The translations under genes were made by a program, and so were the position numbers. From positions 7,663-71,662 of the forward strand of contig CAMPKA010000014.1 of NCBI GenBank assembly GCA_946887075.1: DNA of 64,000 nucleotides, given 5' to 3'. The notes beneath the pieces were generated by a model. That model was given only the letters and a program-made list of their open reading frames with translations. It was not told the DNA's origin and did not search any database. Positions 1-9,306 of this stretch are shown piece after piece (the stretch's first letter is position 1; each line of letters opens with the position of its first letter). Source of the DNA: an uncultured Salinimicrobium sp. GTDB lineage: Bacteria; Bacteroidota; Bacteroidia; Flavobacteriales; Flavobacteriaceae.

Positions 1-415
1 TCACTAGATATATTTTCACTTGTTTTTTCCTCAATTCCACCGTGTATCTCCTCGTGGTTTTCATGAACCAGTTAAGGAAAGAATTCGAAATTCGAACCAA
101 ATTTTTATTAATTTGAACTTTTCCTGAAAGCCGTAAAGCTTTATTGTGAGGCTACAAATCCTAGGTTGAGGATGGTTTTTAAATTTTCATAAGATGTAAA
201 GCTGCTGACCTACGTCCTTTTTTGATCGGTGGTTTTTGGAGGAGGATAAGATTGTTTGGCTTAGTCTTTGTGTCATTGTATGGAAACCTATTCCACCTAA
301 AAACGCTTTCCTTCCGACCTAAGTTTCATAAACAAAATGTCCCTTAGAAGGAATGAATTTAAAGACTAAATATATTATCATTTAGCGAGAAAAATGTAGG
401 GAAGTAAGGACAACT
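1..415. other. AT-rich stretch without a recognisable gene
   Basis: No convincing reading frame, tRNA or repeat was found on either strand. The stretch is visibly richer in A and T than the genes that follow. Its right end carries the leader of the small lipoprotein gene at 416, including an AAGGA box about 5 bases before that ATG. Confidence 0.5.
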
Positions 416-919
416 ATGGAAAAGCTCACTCTATTCTTGGTTCTTTTGATTGTTTCGTGCAACCATAGCAATTCAAACCCTGATGACAAAGTTAATTTTT
501 TCAATACACCATACTCGGATTTTAAAAACATCAGTTTTTTAAAAGATTACGAAAAGATTTCCGACACCTCATTTTCAAAGGCTGGATACGATCCCACACA
601 CCGAATAACAGAATTGCAAAAAAATGATAAGAAGTTAATTCTTTTTTCCAAGATTGAACTTGATAGTAACCGTAGGGAGATATATTCCGTTCTTGACACT
701 TTACAAATTAATAGGTTAACGCAAGATCAAGTACTAACAATAGGATATTGTGAGGTGGAGAATTCTTTAATGGAAGAAATTATTGCGATCTTTTACAGAA
801 CGGACCCTAGGCAAAGAAAAATTTACAGGATACATAAAGCTTGGAAGGCAAATGCTGAAAGCAATAAAATTGAACCTATTAGAAATTCGGAAGTTAAGTT
901 TTGTTGGGATGTGGATTAG
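416..919 (+). CDS. Small lipoprotein of unknown function
   Basis: 167 residues that I do not recognise. The N-terminus has a short hydrophobic stretch ending in LLIVSC, a good lipobox with Cys15 as the likely lipidated residue, followed by a polar Ser/Asn-rich linker, so the mature protein should be an envelope lipoprotein. The body is charged, with no cysteine-rich or catalytic motif I can name. An AAGGA box shortly before the ATG supports this start. The gene stands alone in AT-rich DNA upstream of a tRNA gene, a setting common for recently acquired genes, but nothing mobile is visible next to it. Confidence 0.6.
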   Translation: MEKLTLFLVLLIVSCNHSNSNPDDKVNFFNTPYSDFKNISFLKDYEKISDTSFSKAGYDPTHRITELQKNDKKLILFSKIELDSNRREIYSVLDTLQINRLTQDQVLTIGYCEVENSLMEEIIAIFYRTDPRQRKIYRIHKAWKANAESNKIEPIRNSEVKFCWDVD

Positions 920-1211
920 AATCCGAAGCTAAACATGAAAAACCGATTACAGAACGCGTTTGTGGATTAAATGCTTTCTGAGGTTACAATTCCTCTGGTC
1001 GCTGGCGCTAGAGGTATTGACAATTACCGCCCGGGGTATCCTTTCTCGAAATTTAATATAAAATTGCTGAATTGTAAGGCTCCAATTGTGCACCGGAGGT
1101 ATCCATTTCCGGACTTTACTGACTTCACTGGTCGTTAAGAATTCTAATGAAAAAATGAAAACAGACTTGCACAACACTTTTCTGTAGCCACAGGTTAAAG
1201 AGTATATAAAC

Positions 1212-1243
1212 AAAAAAACCCAAGATTTTCATCTCGGGTTTTT
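1212..1243 (-). terminator. Rho-independent terminator of tRNA-Phe
   Basis: Read on the minus strand just after the tRNA 3' end, the DNA forms an 11-base-pair stem (AAACCCGAGAT paired with ATCTTGGGTTT, one G-T wobble) with a GAAA-type loop, followed by a run of T. This is a textbook intrinsic terminator placed 4 bases past the tRNA. Confidence 0.85.
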
Positions 1244-1246
1244 AAG

Positions 1247-1319
1247 TGGTGCCTCCAGGAATCGAACCAGGGACACAAGGATTTTCAGTCCTTTGCTCTA
1301 CCAACTGAGCTAAGGCACC
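1247..1319 (-). tRNA. tRNA-Phe (GAA)
   Basis: A 73-base cloverleaf on the minus strand. The acceptor stem is GGTGCCT paired with AGGCACC, with discriminator A. The D arm contains AGCTCAGTTGGTAGAGC, the anticodon stem is AAGGA/TCCTT around loop CTGAAAA (anticodon GAA), and the T arm has GGTTCGAATCC. CCA is not encoded. A promoter upstream and a terminator immediately downstream make it a single-gene transcription unit. Confidence 0.95.
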
Positions 1320-1354
1320 ATTGGTAATAATACTTGCCCTGGAGCAAGCGGGTG

Positions 1355-1386
1355 CAAATATAGATTCAAAATTATTATTTGACAAA
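1355..1386 (-). promoter_or_regulatory. Bacteroidota-type promoter of tRNA-Phe
   Basis: On the minus strand a TTTG box (1383-1386) is followed after exactly 20 bases by TATATTTG (1355-1362). This matches the Bacteroidota primary sigma consensus TTTG-N17-23-TAnnTTTG. Transcription would begin near 1347, about 28 bases before the mature tRNA. Confidence 0.75.
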
Positions 1387-1390
1387 GGAA

Positions 1391-1418
1391 TTGAAAAAAA
1401 ATTGCTTTTGTAACTTAG
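1391..1418 (+). promoter_or_regulatory. Candidate promoter of the coaX operon
   Basis: TTG at 1391-1393 is followed after 17 bases by TAACTTAG (1411-1418), one base off the TAnnTTTG consensus. It lies 18 bases upstream of the coaX ATG. The -33 region overlaps that of the divergent tRNA promoter. Confidence 0.4.
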
Positions 1419-1436
1419 CCAGATCAAGGGCTCCCG

Positions 1437-2168
1437 ATGAATTTAATTATTGACATTGGAAACACCATAGCCAAAACGGCTGTTTTTCAAAGGAGTGAAC
1501 TTCTTGAGAAATACGTGACTAATAAGGCGCATCTCAATGAGAAGATCCAGAAAATTTCTGAAAAATTCCTGTCCATAGGAGCTGTGGTTGTTTCCGATGT
1601 ATCTGCCGAAAACTACAGTCTTCCTGTGGAATTATTCCACAATCCTTTCCTTCTGGAGATTTCTGAAACCACTTCTTTGCCCTTTGAAAATTTGTACGAA
1701 ACGCCCGAGACTTTAGGAAATGACAGGAAAGCATTGGTGGCAGCAGCAAGCAAACTCTTTCCTTCGAGAAATGTGCTGGTCATTGATGCCGGAAGCTGTA
1801 TTACCTATGACCTGAAGGATGAGAAAAACCGGTACCTTGGAGGAGCGATTTCTCCCGGTCTCAGGATGCGGCTGAAATCCCTTCATTCATTTACCGGAAA
1901 ATTACCTGAGGTGGAGCCCGTCCAGGTGGAGGACGTTCTGGGACGCAGCACCCGGGGTTCTATCCTGACTGGTGTCATAGAAGGGATCAGGATGGAAATG
2001 GATGGCTTCATTGACGCCTACCGGGAGAGAAATAATAATCTTATTACAATTCTTACAGGGGGAGATGCAGATTTCTTGTCTGTAAACTTAAAAAATAGCA
2101 TATTTGCCAACTCCAATTTCTTATTGGAGGGCTTAAACCACATTCTCGAATTTAATACCAATCGATGA
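1437..2168 (+). CDS. coaX: Type III pantothenate kinase
   Basis: CoaX phosphorylates pantothenate, the first step of coenzyme A synthesis in the cytoplasm. The 243-residue product has the family's ASKHA-fold landmarks: an N-terminal IDIGNT phosphate-binding motif at residues 5-10, a central VIDAGSCITYD segment around residue 116-126, and the GGAISPG loop around 137-143. Length is normal. Unlike type I and II enzymes, this family is not feedback-inhibited by CoA and needs a monovalent cation (family knowledge). The stop overlaps the next gene's start (ATGA), so the two are probably translationally coupled at the head of an envelope operon. Confidence 0.95.
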   Translation: MNLIIDIGNTIAKTAVFQRSELLEKYVTNKAHLNEKIQKISEKFLSIGAVVVSDVSAENYSLPVELFHNPFLLEISETTSLPFENLYETPETLGNDRKALVAAASKLFPSRNVLVIDAGSCITYDLKDEKNRYLGGAISPGLRMRLKSLHSFTGKLPEVEPVQVEDVLGRSTRGSILTGVIEGIRMEMDGFIDAYRERNNNLITILTGGDADFLSVNLKNSIFANSNFLLEGLNHILEFNTNR

Positions 2169-3412
2169 CAAAGCGATTAATATTAATCGTATTCCTATTT
2201 ATTTCAGTGATTACGACGGCTCAGGAACGCACCACTTCCCCATATTCCTTTTATGGCGTTGGGTTGAACACGTTCCGGGGAACTGTTGAGAATAAATCGA
2301 TGGGCGGGATCAGTATATTTTCCGATAGCATTCATTTGAACCTTCAGAATCCCGCCGGATACGGAAGGCTTAGACTAACTAATTATTCCGTAGCGGGCAG
2401 CCATTCCAGGACAGCTCTTGAATCTGCCACGGAATCAGGTTCTGCTCGTGTGACCACCTTGGATTATCTCGCCATAGGGATACCTACCAACAAATTCGGA
2501 TTCGGTTTTGGTCTTATTCCATATTCTGCAGTGGGATACAACATCATTGATATCAACGAAGAAGCCGGTACCGCCGGTCGTTTTTCCGGAAGCGGCGGGA
2601 TCAATAAGGTCTTTCTCGGTGCAGGATTTGAACTCACCCCTAATATCAGCATCGGTGCCGAAGCACACTATAACTTCGGGAACATCGAGAACTCGAACAT
2701 TCACATCAGGCAAGGCCTGCAGTTTGGCACCCGGGAAATCAACAGTTCCGACCTCAGGGGCTTTACCTATAAAATAGGTTTGGATTATGAGAGAATGCTC
2801 AGCGAAAAACTGGAAATCAGGCTAGGGGCACATTATGCTCCTCAAGCTGATTTGAGATCTGACAACGAGCGTGAGCTTGCCACTGTACTTATCACTGCAC
2901 AGGGAAATGAAGTGCCGATTGAGCGGGAGGAAATTGAAATAGGTGCTACCGACCTAACGCTTCCTGCAAGTGTGACCATTGGGGCTGGAATAGGGCAGCC
3001 ATTGAAGTGGTTCGTTGGTGCGGAATATGAGAATACCGGGGAAAGCAATTTCAGCAACCGCTCCTTTTCAGTCGAGGGAGCCAGCTATAGTTCTGCCACA
3101 AAAATGAGAATCGGGGGATTTTACATCCCGGAATATAACTCTCTGACTAGTTACTTCAGCAGGGTGGTCTACAGGGGTGGATTCAGAATGGAGGAAACAG
3201 GTCTAAGCCTTGATGGAGAGGCTATAAACGAACTTGGCATATCTTTTGGAGTAGGATTACCAGCAGGAGGAAATTTTTCCAACCTCAATGTCGGATTCGA
3301 GTATGGACAACGTGGTACGACCGACTCCGGACTGATAAAGGAAAATTTTTTCAACGTGATGATAAGCCTCTCTCTAAGCGACAGGTGGTTCATAAAAAGA
3401 AGATTTGAATAA
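2165..3412 (+). CDS. Putative outer-membrane beta-barrel protein
   Basis: 415 residues with a cleavable signal peptide (hydrophobic stretch ending ITTAQ) followed by 'ERTTSPYSFYGVG', typical of flavobacterial outer-membrane barrel proteins. The rest alternates short amphipathic strands rich in Gly, Tyr and Phe and ends with an aromatic C-terminal residue region (WFIKRRFE), consistent with a porin-like barrel of the FadL/OmpP1 style. The ATG lies inside the coaX stop. It sits upstream of a TPR protein and lptC, a gene order I know from other flavobacteria. Substrate or role is unknown; an assembly or envelope-maintenance role would be inference from neighbours only. Confidence 0.75.
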   Translation: MTKRLILIVFLFISVITTAQERTTSPYSFYGVGLNTFRGTVENKSMGGISIFSDSIHLNLQNPAGYGRLRLTNYSVAGSHSRTALESATESGSARVTTLDYLAIGIPTNKFGFGFGLIPYSAVGYNIIDINEEAGTAGRFSGSGGINKVFLGAGFELTPNISIGAEAHYNFGNIENSNIHIRQGLQFGTREINSSDLRGFTYKIGLDYERMLSEKLEIRLGAHYAPQADLRSDNERELATVLITAQGNEVPIEREEIEIGATDLTLPASVTIGAGIGQPLKWFVGAEYENTGESNFSNRSFSVEGASYSSATKMRIGGFYIPEYNSLTSYFSRVVYRGGFRMEETGLSLDGEAINELGISFGVGLPAGGNFSNLNVGFEYGQRGTTDSGLIKENFFNVMISLSLSDRWFIKRRFE

Positions 3413-3438
3413 CAACTAATTGAAAAAAACCCTATACT

Positions 3439-4809
3439 ATGAAAACTAAAGTGATACTATTCCTTTCTGGTTTGTTGTTAAGCACGGGGGCTTTGCAGGC
3501 ACAGGCGAACCAGGAGTGTGCGACCACCGCCTCTCTGGCCTACAGTGATGCCAAAGCCAAAAATTATGAAGCCGCCTACCCACGAATCCAAACCCTGAGG
3601 GAGGAATGCCCAACATACAGCATTGTAACGTACCAGTACGGAGAGCGCATCCTTAAGGATATGCTAGAAAAAGCCCCAGAAGGCGAAAAAGCGGATATCG
3701 CAGAGGATCTGATCTCCCTGTATAAGGAGCGTCTTCAGTACTTCCCACAAAAGACAAGTGCTGCAGAAGTAAAAGCGGATATCGCTCAGGCGATGTACGA
3801 TTACAAGATCGGAACCCTGGAAGAACAATATGCTGCTTTCGATGAGGCCTTCAAGGAAGATAAGAAAGCCTTTAATGCCAAGTCTCTCTATACCTATTTT
3901 TACCTGTTGGTGGAACTTCAGGATAGCGGGAAGAAAGATCTCCAGGATGTCTTTGAGGGATATGATATTATCATAGCTGAAGTTGAAAGTAATGAAAATG
4001 AACTGGCTGAAGGTCTTCAGAAACTTATTCAGAAGCAGGAAGCTGGTGAGGAGTTGACCGCCAAAGAAAAGAGCAGAATGAATGCTTATGAGGTGAACCT
4101 TAAGGCGTACAGCTCCATCAAGGGAAGTATTGATGCCAAACTCGGCCAGCGTGCGGATTGTGAAAATCTGATTCCACTTTACAGCAAAGATTTTGCTGCT
4201 AACAAAGGAAATATAGACTGGCTCAGAAATGCAGCGGGAATGATGTCTTCCAAGGAATGTACAGAAGATCCCTTGTTCTTTAAAATGGTGGAGGCATTAC
4301 ACCAGTTAGAACCTTCTGCTAAAACTGCGCTTTATCTGGGGCAATTGGCTGAAGCTGATGGAAATGCCAGCAAAGCCCTTGAATATTTTAACCAGTCTGC
4401 CGAGCTTGAAACCAATGCGACCGATAAGGCCCGGGTATATGGTATGATCGCTGGTCAATATAAAGATAAGGGTCAGTTTTCCCAGGCGCGGAACTTTTAT
4501 CGGAAAGCACTACAGGCAAGGCCTTCGTACGGAAGGGCATATCTTCAGATAGCGGATATGTATGCAGCCAGCGCCAACAATTGTGGATCGAATTCATTTG
4601 AAAAGCGTGCGGTGTACTGGTTGGCAGCTGATTATGCTGAAAAGGCCGGCCGGGTTGATCCTTCAATCAGTAGTGTTGCCAATCAGACAGCTGCAGCATA
4701 CCGTGGCCGGGCACCTCAACGTTCTGATATCTTTCAGGCCGGAATGCAGGGCAAAACGATATCTTTCAACTGCTGGATCGGTGAGAGCGTGAGGGTACCT
4801 ACTTTGTAG
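3439..4809 (+). CDS. Tetratricopeptide-repeat periplasmic protein
   Basis: 456 residues starting with a signal peptide (LLLSTGALQAQA, likely cleaved after the AQA). The mature chain is helical and charged. The C-terminal half holds two or three TPR units at roughly residues 290-400, with the usual A/G, Y and P positions (ALEYFNQSAELETN, ARNFYRKALQARPSYGRAY). A pair of cysteines near the mature N-terminus and further Cys in the second half could form disulfides. It lies between a barrel protein and lptC, so a scaffold role in outer-membrane or LPS biogenesis is plausible but inferred. Confidence 0.8.
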   Translation: MKTKVILFLSGLLLSTGALQAQANQECATTASLAYSDAKAKNYEAAYPRIQTLREECPTYSIVTYQYGERILKDMLEKAPEGEKADIAEDLISLYKERLQYFPQKTSAAEVKADIAQAMYDYKIGTLEEQYAAFDEAFKEDKKAFNAKSLYTYFYLLVELQDSGKKDLQDVFEGYDIIIAEVESNENELAEGLQKLIQKQEAGEELTAKEKSRMNAYEVNLKAYSSIKGSIDAKLGQRADCENLIPLYSKDFAANKGNIDWLRNAAGMMSSKECTEDPLFFKMVEALHQLEPSAKTALYLGQLAEADGNASKALEYFNQSAELETNATDKARVYGMIAGQYKDKGQFSQARNFYRKALQARPSYGRAYLQIADMYAASANNCGSNSFEKRAVYWLAADYAEKAGRVDPSISSVANQTAAAYRGRAPQRSDIFQAGMQGKTISFNCWIGESVRVPTL

Positions 4810-4810
4810 T

Positions 4811-5374
4811 ATGATTGTCACATACGGGAATATATTCAGAAGCATTGTCACGGTTTTCACTGTGACAATGCTTTTTTCATGTGAGGGAAATCTGCAGGGT
4901 GTCAGAGAGCTAGAAATGCCCGCTGACGCCCCACAGGCAATAGGAAAAGGAATAAACCTCGTCTATACGGACTCCGGCAAGGTGGTCGCCACCCTGAAGA
5001 GTGATAAAATGCGAGATTTCTCCAATAAGGAATTTCCTTACCGCGAATTCCCTGAAGGACTGAAGGTGGCATTTTTTGAAGGGGAGCAGGGGAAAAATAC
5101 GGTCACAGCGGATTACGGAATTGTATACAACCTTACGGGGTTGATCGATCTGAGAGGCAATGTGGTTGTGATCACCAGTGACAGCACCCGTCTGACAGCG
5201 GAACAGCTCTACTGGGATCAGAGCAATAATTGGGTCTTCACCGACCGACCCAACACGATCAGGTTTAAAAACGGGGCGATCAATGAGGCGGAGGGTTTTG
5301 ACAGTAATCAGGAATTCAGTAATTTCCGGTCAAGGTCCAACACGGGAGTACAAATCATAGAAGACGAACCATGA
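4811..5374 (+). CDS. lptC: LPS export component LptC-like lipoprotein
   Basis: 187 residues with a lipobox (TMLFSC, Cys24) and the beta-jellyroll pattern of LptC: a 'tdsGkvvatLksDkm' strand, a 'FPeGlkVaFFe' strand, then 'TAdyGivyn...iDLrGNVvvit' and 'LtaeqLyWdq' repeats that resemble the LptA/LptC/OstA fold. LptC hands lipopolysaccharide from the LptBFG transporter to the periplasmic bridge; Bacteroidota versions are usually lipid-anchored rather than membrane-spanning. It begins 1 base after the TPR gene's stop and its stop overlaps the next ATG (ATGA), so it belongs to the coaX operon. Confidence 0.85.
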   Translation: MIVTYGNIFRSIVTVFTVTMLFSCEGNLQGVRELEMPADAPQAIGKGINLVYTDSGKVVATLKSDKMRDFSNKEFPYREFPEGLKVAFFEGEQGKNTVTADYGIVYNLTGLIDLRGNVVVITSDSTRLTAEQLYWDQSNNWVFTDRPNTIRFKNGAINEAEGFDSNQEFSNFRSRSNTGVQIIEDEP

Positions 5375-5559
5375 ACATGTATAGGGTAGTTGAATTTGCA
5401 TATTTGGCAGTAGCGGGATTTTTCCTGTATGAGGCCGTGCGGGTATGGGACCAGGAAAGAGACCAGGCCTACCTGTTCCTTCTTTTCTGTATTATCGGGA
5501 TATTCATGTTCTTCTTTAAGCGGCATTTCAGGCATAAGTACCGCAACCGGAACAAATAA
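5371..5559 (+). CDS. Small two-helix membrane protein
   Basis: 62 residues. The start overlaps the lptC stop, and the next gene begins 3 bases after its own stop, so it is almost certainly translated. Two hydrophobic segments are separated by a short acidic and basic loop (VWDQERDQ), and the C-terminus is strongly basic (KRHFRHKYRNRNK), predicting an inner-membrane hairpin with both ends in the cytoplasm. No named domain is recognised. Its fixed position between lptC and a CorC-type gene hints at a link to envelope assembly, but this is inference. Confidence 0.7.
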   Translation: MNMYRVVEFAYLAVAGFFLYEAVRVWDQERDQAYLFLLFCIIGIFMFFFKRHFRHKYRNRNK

Positions 5560-5562
5560 CAT

Positions 5563-6849
5563 ATGGCGACTGATATTATCATTATTGTCTCCTGTTTGAT
5601 TCTTTCGGCATTTTTTTCGGGGATGGAAATTGCCTTTGTTTCCGCGAATAAAATCCATGTGGAGATTGAGAAGAAGGGAAATGACTTCCTGGCTCGTATC
5701 TTAACCCGCCTGACGCGCAAACCTTCGAAATTTATCGCCACCATGCTGGTCGGGAACAATATCGTCCTGGTGATCTACGGATTTTTCATGGGGGATCTTT
5801 TGATGGACTGGTTCCGGAGCATGCCCTCGGACAATGAATTTCTCAATTACATCTTTACGGATCTGAGTCTTTTGACACAGACCCTTATTTCCACACTAGT
5901 CATTCTGATAACCGCGGAATTTTTACCCAAGGTTTTCTTCCAGATTTACGCGAATTTTCTGCTGAAGTTCTTTGCTTTGCCGGCTTACCTTTTTTATCTG
6001 CTCTTCAGTTTTATATCCTCTTTCGTGATCTGGATTTCAGATGTAGTACTTAAGCGGTTCTTCAAGACCAGTGGCGACGAGGTGCAACTGGCTTTTACCA
6101 AGGTGGAACTCGGAAATTACATCACAGAACAACTGGAAAGGGTAGAGGAGGACCAGGAAATCGATTCCGAAATCCAGATCTTCCAGAATGCCCTGGAGTT
6201 CTCTCAGGTGAAATCAAGGGAGGTGATGATTCCCAGAACGGAGATCGTCGCAGTGGATCTGGCCACAGAGCCGGATAAGCTGTCGGAGACATTCACCGCT
6301 ACGGGATTGTCCAAAATCCTGGTTTATCGCGAGAATATTGATGACATCATCGGTTATGTGCATTCCTTTGAGCTTTTTAAAAAGCCGGCTACCATAAAGT
6401 CCATTCTGCTTCCGGTCGTTTTTGTTCCAGAGACGATGCTTGTCAAAGATGTACTGAACATCCTGATCAAAAAAAGGAAGAGTATTGCAGTGGTCATTGA
6501 TGAATACGGAGGTACGAGTGGAATGATGACCGTAGAAGATATTGTAGAGGAACTTTTCGGAGAAATTGAAGACGAACACGACCCGGTGGTGATGGTAGAG
6601 GAGAGATTGGGAGAAAACCATTATCTTTTTTCAGCCCGACTGGAGGTTGATTATCTCAATGAGAGCTACCGACTGGATATTCCTATCGGAGACAATTATG
6701 AGACCCTGGGGGGATATATTGTCAATCATACGGAAGAGATACCTCCCAAGGATGGAGTCGTAGAAATCGGAGGTTTTACCTTCTTTATCAGGGAAGTGTC
6801 CAACACGAAGATCGAGCTTGTGGAGATGAAGGCCAGACGAGAGGAGTAA
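5563..6849 (+). CDS. CNNM/CorC-type (hemolysin family) membrane protein
   Basis: 428 residues with the full architecture of the family: an N-terminal DUF21/CNNM transmembrane domain (about residues 1-190, four hydrophobic segments, starting with the typical SAFFSGMEIAFVSANK motif), a CBS pair (about 205-330, including SREVMIPRTEIVAVD and VVIDEYGGTSGMMTVEDIVEELFGEI) and a C-terminal CorC_HlyC domain (about 345-428). Relatives export Mg2+/Co2+ or act in flavobacterial gliding and secretion (GldE is a paralogue). The historical 'hemolysin' name is misleading. It is the sixth gene of the coaX run. Confidence 0.9.
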   Translation: MATDIIIIVSCLILSAFFSGMEIAFVSANKIHVEIEKKGNDFLARILTRLTRKPSKFIATMLVGNNIVLVIYGFFMGDLLMDWFRSMPSDNEFLNYIFTDLSLLTQTLISTLVILITAEFLPKVFFQIYANFLLKFFALPAYLFYLLFSFISSFVIWISDVVLKRFFKTSGDEVQLAFTKVELGNYITEQLERVEEDQEIDSEIQIFQNALEFSQVKSREVMIPRTEIVAVDLATEPDKLSETFTATGLSKILVYRENIDDIIGYVHSFELFKKPATIKSILLPVVFVPETMLVKDVLNILIKKRKSIAVVIDEYGGTSGMMTVEDIVEELFGEIEDEHDPVVMVEERLGENHYLFSARLEVDYLNESYRLDIPIGDNYETLGGYIVNHTEEIPPKDGVVEIGGFTFFIREVSNTKIELVEMKARREE

Positions 6850-6880
6850 TTTAACCATTTCGTCGGATTTTGGAGTTTTA

Positions 6881-6914
6881 TTGTTTTATGGTAACCCTAA
6901 AAATGGTATTTTCG
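6881..6914 (+). promoter_or_regulatory. Candidate promoter of the PpiD-like gene
   Basis: TTG at 6881-6883 followed after 23 bases by TATTTTCG (6907-6914), one base off TAnnTTTG. It lies in the 97-base gap before the PpiD-like gene and would give a leader of about 25 bases. Confidence 0.4.
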
Positions 6915-6946
6915 CCCCCTGTATTTCAGATTTAATTACGTAAAAA

Positions 6947-9067
6947 ATGGCAGTATTAAATAAAATAAGGCAACGGTCTGTTTTCCTTATTATCATTATC
7001 GCACTCGCGCTTTTCTCCTTTGTATTGGCTGATGTTATCCGCAACGGAGGTCTTTCTTCCCAAAAATCCCAGAATACCATTGCGACTATAAATGGAGAGG
7101 AGATGGATAGGGCACAATTTGCAAGACAGGTAGAGGCCTATACCCGCAATATGGGACCCAATGCCTCCACCTCCCAAGCGGTCCAGAGGGTATGGGAAAT
7201 GAATCTGCGTCAGGTATTGCTTCAGGAGCAACTCGAGGAGCTTGGCGTTCGTGTTGAAGAAGCTCATATCAAGGAAATGATGAGGACGGAGATGGCTTCC
7301 AATCCGAATTTTCTCAATGAAGCTGGCATGTTCGACGAGAACAAACTTCAGGAATATGTGGCAACGCTAAAGAATACTTCGCCGCAAGCTTATCAGCAAT
7401 GGTTGAACTACGAGACCTCAGTAGCTGATGCAGCCAGGGAACAGGTTTATTTCAACCTGGTGCGGGCTGGGGTAGGAGCCACTTTACTTGAAGGGGAGCA
7501 GGCATATCGGTTTGCCAATGATAATGTAGATCTCCGGTTTGTCAACATTCCGTATACCAGCGTACCTGACTCGGAAGTAGAGGTCAGCAAGGCTGAGATC
7601 AAGGAATATATGGAAGCCCACAAGGAGCAGTTCGAAGGGGAGGCATCCAGGGATATTCGATATGTGCTTTTCCAAGAAAATGCCTCTGCGGAGGACGAAG
7701 CTGCCATTAAAGAGGAAATGCTTTCGTACCTTAAGGATAGGGTAGAATATAACGCCGTTACGCAGACCAATGACACGATCCAGGGTTTTGGAAAAACAGA
7801 GGATTACGAATCTTTTGTGAACGAGACTTCTGATATCCGTTATTCCGATGCCTACTTGTTCAGGGATGACATTCCTGAAGATATATCAGATTCTATCTTT
7901 CAGTTACAGGAGGGAGACATTTATGGTCCGTACAAGACCAATAGCTACTGGAATCTTTCCAGAGTAGTTGAAGTGACTCAGGTTCCGGATTCTGCTAAGG
8001 CCAGTCATATTCTTGTGGCTTTCCAAGGTTCTCCTGTAGGCGCTGGAGTGACCAGAACCAAGGCTGAAGCGGAGGCCCTGGCTGATAGCATCGCAGGCGT
8101 AGTGAGACAGGATGAGACCAAGTTTGCCGAGCTGGCACTTGCTTATTCCGCAGATGCTTCCAACAAAGAGGCTGCCGGGGATCTGGGATGGTTTACCCCT
8201 GGCACAATGGTCGGACCATTCAATGATTTCGTTTTCTCCAATCCTGAGGGAACTATCGGCGTGGTAGAAACCCAGTTCGGGTACCATGTCATTGACATTC
8301 AGGAACAGACTGCCCCGCAGGATGCCATTAAACTCGCAACAGTTTCACGCGAGATACAACCTTCTGAAAAGACCTTGAATGACTTGTACACCAAAGTCAC
8401 ACAATTTGAACTTGCAGCCAAAGAAGGAAACTTTGAGGAAGTGGCTGAAAAAGATGGCCTTGAAGTAAGACCCGTCAAGGAAATTGGGGTTCTGGAAGAG
8501 AACATACCCGGACTGGGTGGTCAACGCCAGATCGTGCAATGGGCTTTTGAGGAAGAAACAGAGGCTGGAGAAATCAAGAGATTTGATATCCCTCAGGGGT
8601 ATGTTGTGGTGCAGGTAACGGCTGCAAGTGAAAAAGGACTCCCCAGCGTGGAATCTGCCTCATCCAGGGTTATTCCGATCTTACAGAAGGAGAAAAAGGC
8701 TGAAATCATTAAAGCCAGAATATCAGGAAACACCTTACAGGAAATCGCTGCGAATCAGGATGTCGAAGTGAATAGGGCCGATGCGGTAAACCGGAACAGT
8801 CCAGTGCTGCCGGGTGCAGGCACTGAACCCTTCGTGGTTGGAGTTGCCTTTGGAATGGAAGAAGGGGAGGTGAGTGAACCCTTGACTGGCGAGACGGGAG
8901 TGTTTGTAATTGAGGTTACGGGGAAAAACCCTGCAGCAGAACTGGAATCCTACCGAAGCTTTGCGGCTAGAGAAACCACCGCACAACGGACCACGGTACA
9001 ACCCGAAGTTGTCGAGGCGTTGAAAAAAACTGCTGAGATCGAGGATAACAGAGCCCGATTCTATTAG
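6947..9067 (+). CDS. SurA/PpiD-type peptidyl-prolyl isomerase chaperone
   Basis: 706 residues. A single N-terminal membrane anchor (residues 13-33) is followed by a large periplasmic part: a SurA-N-like helical region to about residue 200, a parvulin (PPIC) domain around 343-455 with the hallmark KASHIL...FAELALAYS...GDLGWF...GYHVI pattern, and a C-terminal helical and parvulin-like tail. This matches PpiD-type folding helpers that assist newly exported envelope proteins. Length agrees with flavobacterial homologues (about 700). The 97-base gap and a candidate promoter suggest it may be transcribed separately from the upstream operon. Confidence 0.9.
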   Translation: MAVLNKIRQRSVFLIIIIALALFSFVLADVIRNGGLSSQKSQNTIATINGEEMDRAQFARQVEAYTRNMGPNASTSQAVQRVWEMNLRQVLLQEQLEELGVRVEEAHIKEMMRTEMASNPNFLNEAGMFDENKLQEYVATLKNTSPQAYQQWLNYETSVADAAREQVYFNLVRAGVGATLLEGEQAYRFANDNVDLRFVNIPYTSVPDSEVEVSKAEIKEYMEAHKEQFEGEASRDIRYVLFQENASAEDEAAIKEEMLSYLKDRVEYNAVTQTNDTIQGFGKTEDYESFVNETSDIRYSDAYLFRDDIPEDISDSIFQLQEGDIYGPYKTNSYWNLSRVVEVTQVPDSAKASHILVAFQGSPVGAGVTRTKAEAEALADSIAGVVRQDETKFAELALAYSADASNKEAAGDLGWFTPGTMVGPFNDFVFSNPEGTIGVVETQFGYHVIDIQEQTAPQDAIKLATVSREIQPSEKTLNDLYTKVTQFELAAKEGNFEEVAEKDGLEVRPVKEIGVLEENIPGLGGQRQIVQWAFEEETEAGEIKRFDIPQGYVVVQVTAASEKGLPSVESASSRVIPILQKEKKAEIIKARISGNTLQEIAANQDVEVNRADAVNRNSPVLPGAGTEPFVVGVAFGMEEGEVSEPLTGETGVFVIEVTGKNPAAELESYRSFAARETTAQRTTVQPEVVEALKKTAEIEDNRARFY

Positions 9068-9306
9068 TCGGTTCCGGATGTTCTGTGGCAGCAAGAGGTT
9101 ACAGTGGCCATTCCCTTCCTGAGCCTTGAATTTCCGGTGTTATGGGATAAGGTTGTATTTCAGTGTGAGCTGAGAATAATCTGAGAAGGCTCGATTCGAA
9201 GGTTTGGTTCCTGTTTGGTTGGAATGGATTGGCCTTGTCCTGACGTTAGCCTTTGCTATCCAACAGTGACACGAAGAATATGCAATAAATCCGCCACCTC
9301 CGTTTT

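Noticed and set aside
947..1213. 88-codon open frame on the minus strand
   Set aside because: No start signal, no recognisable protein character, and it runs into the tRNA terminator; most likely chance.
1242..1427. 61-codon minus frame over the tRNA
   Set aside because: Its C-terminal part is just the translation of tRNA-Phe (GALAQLVEQ...GGTT is a well-known spurious product of tRNA genes).
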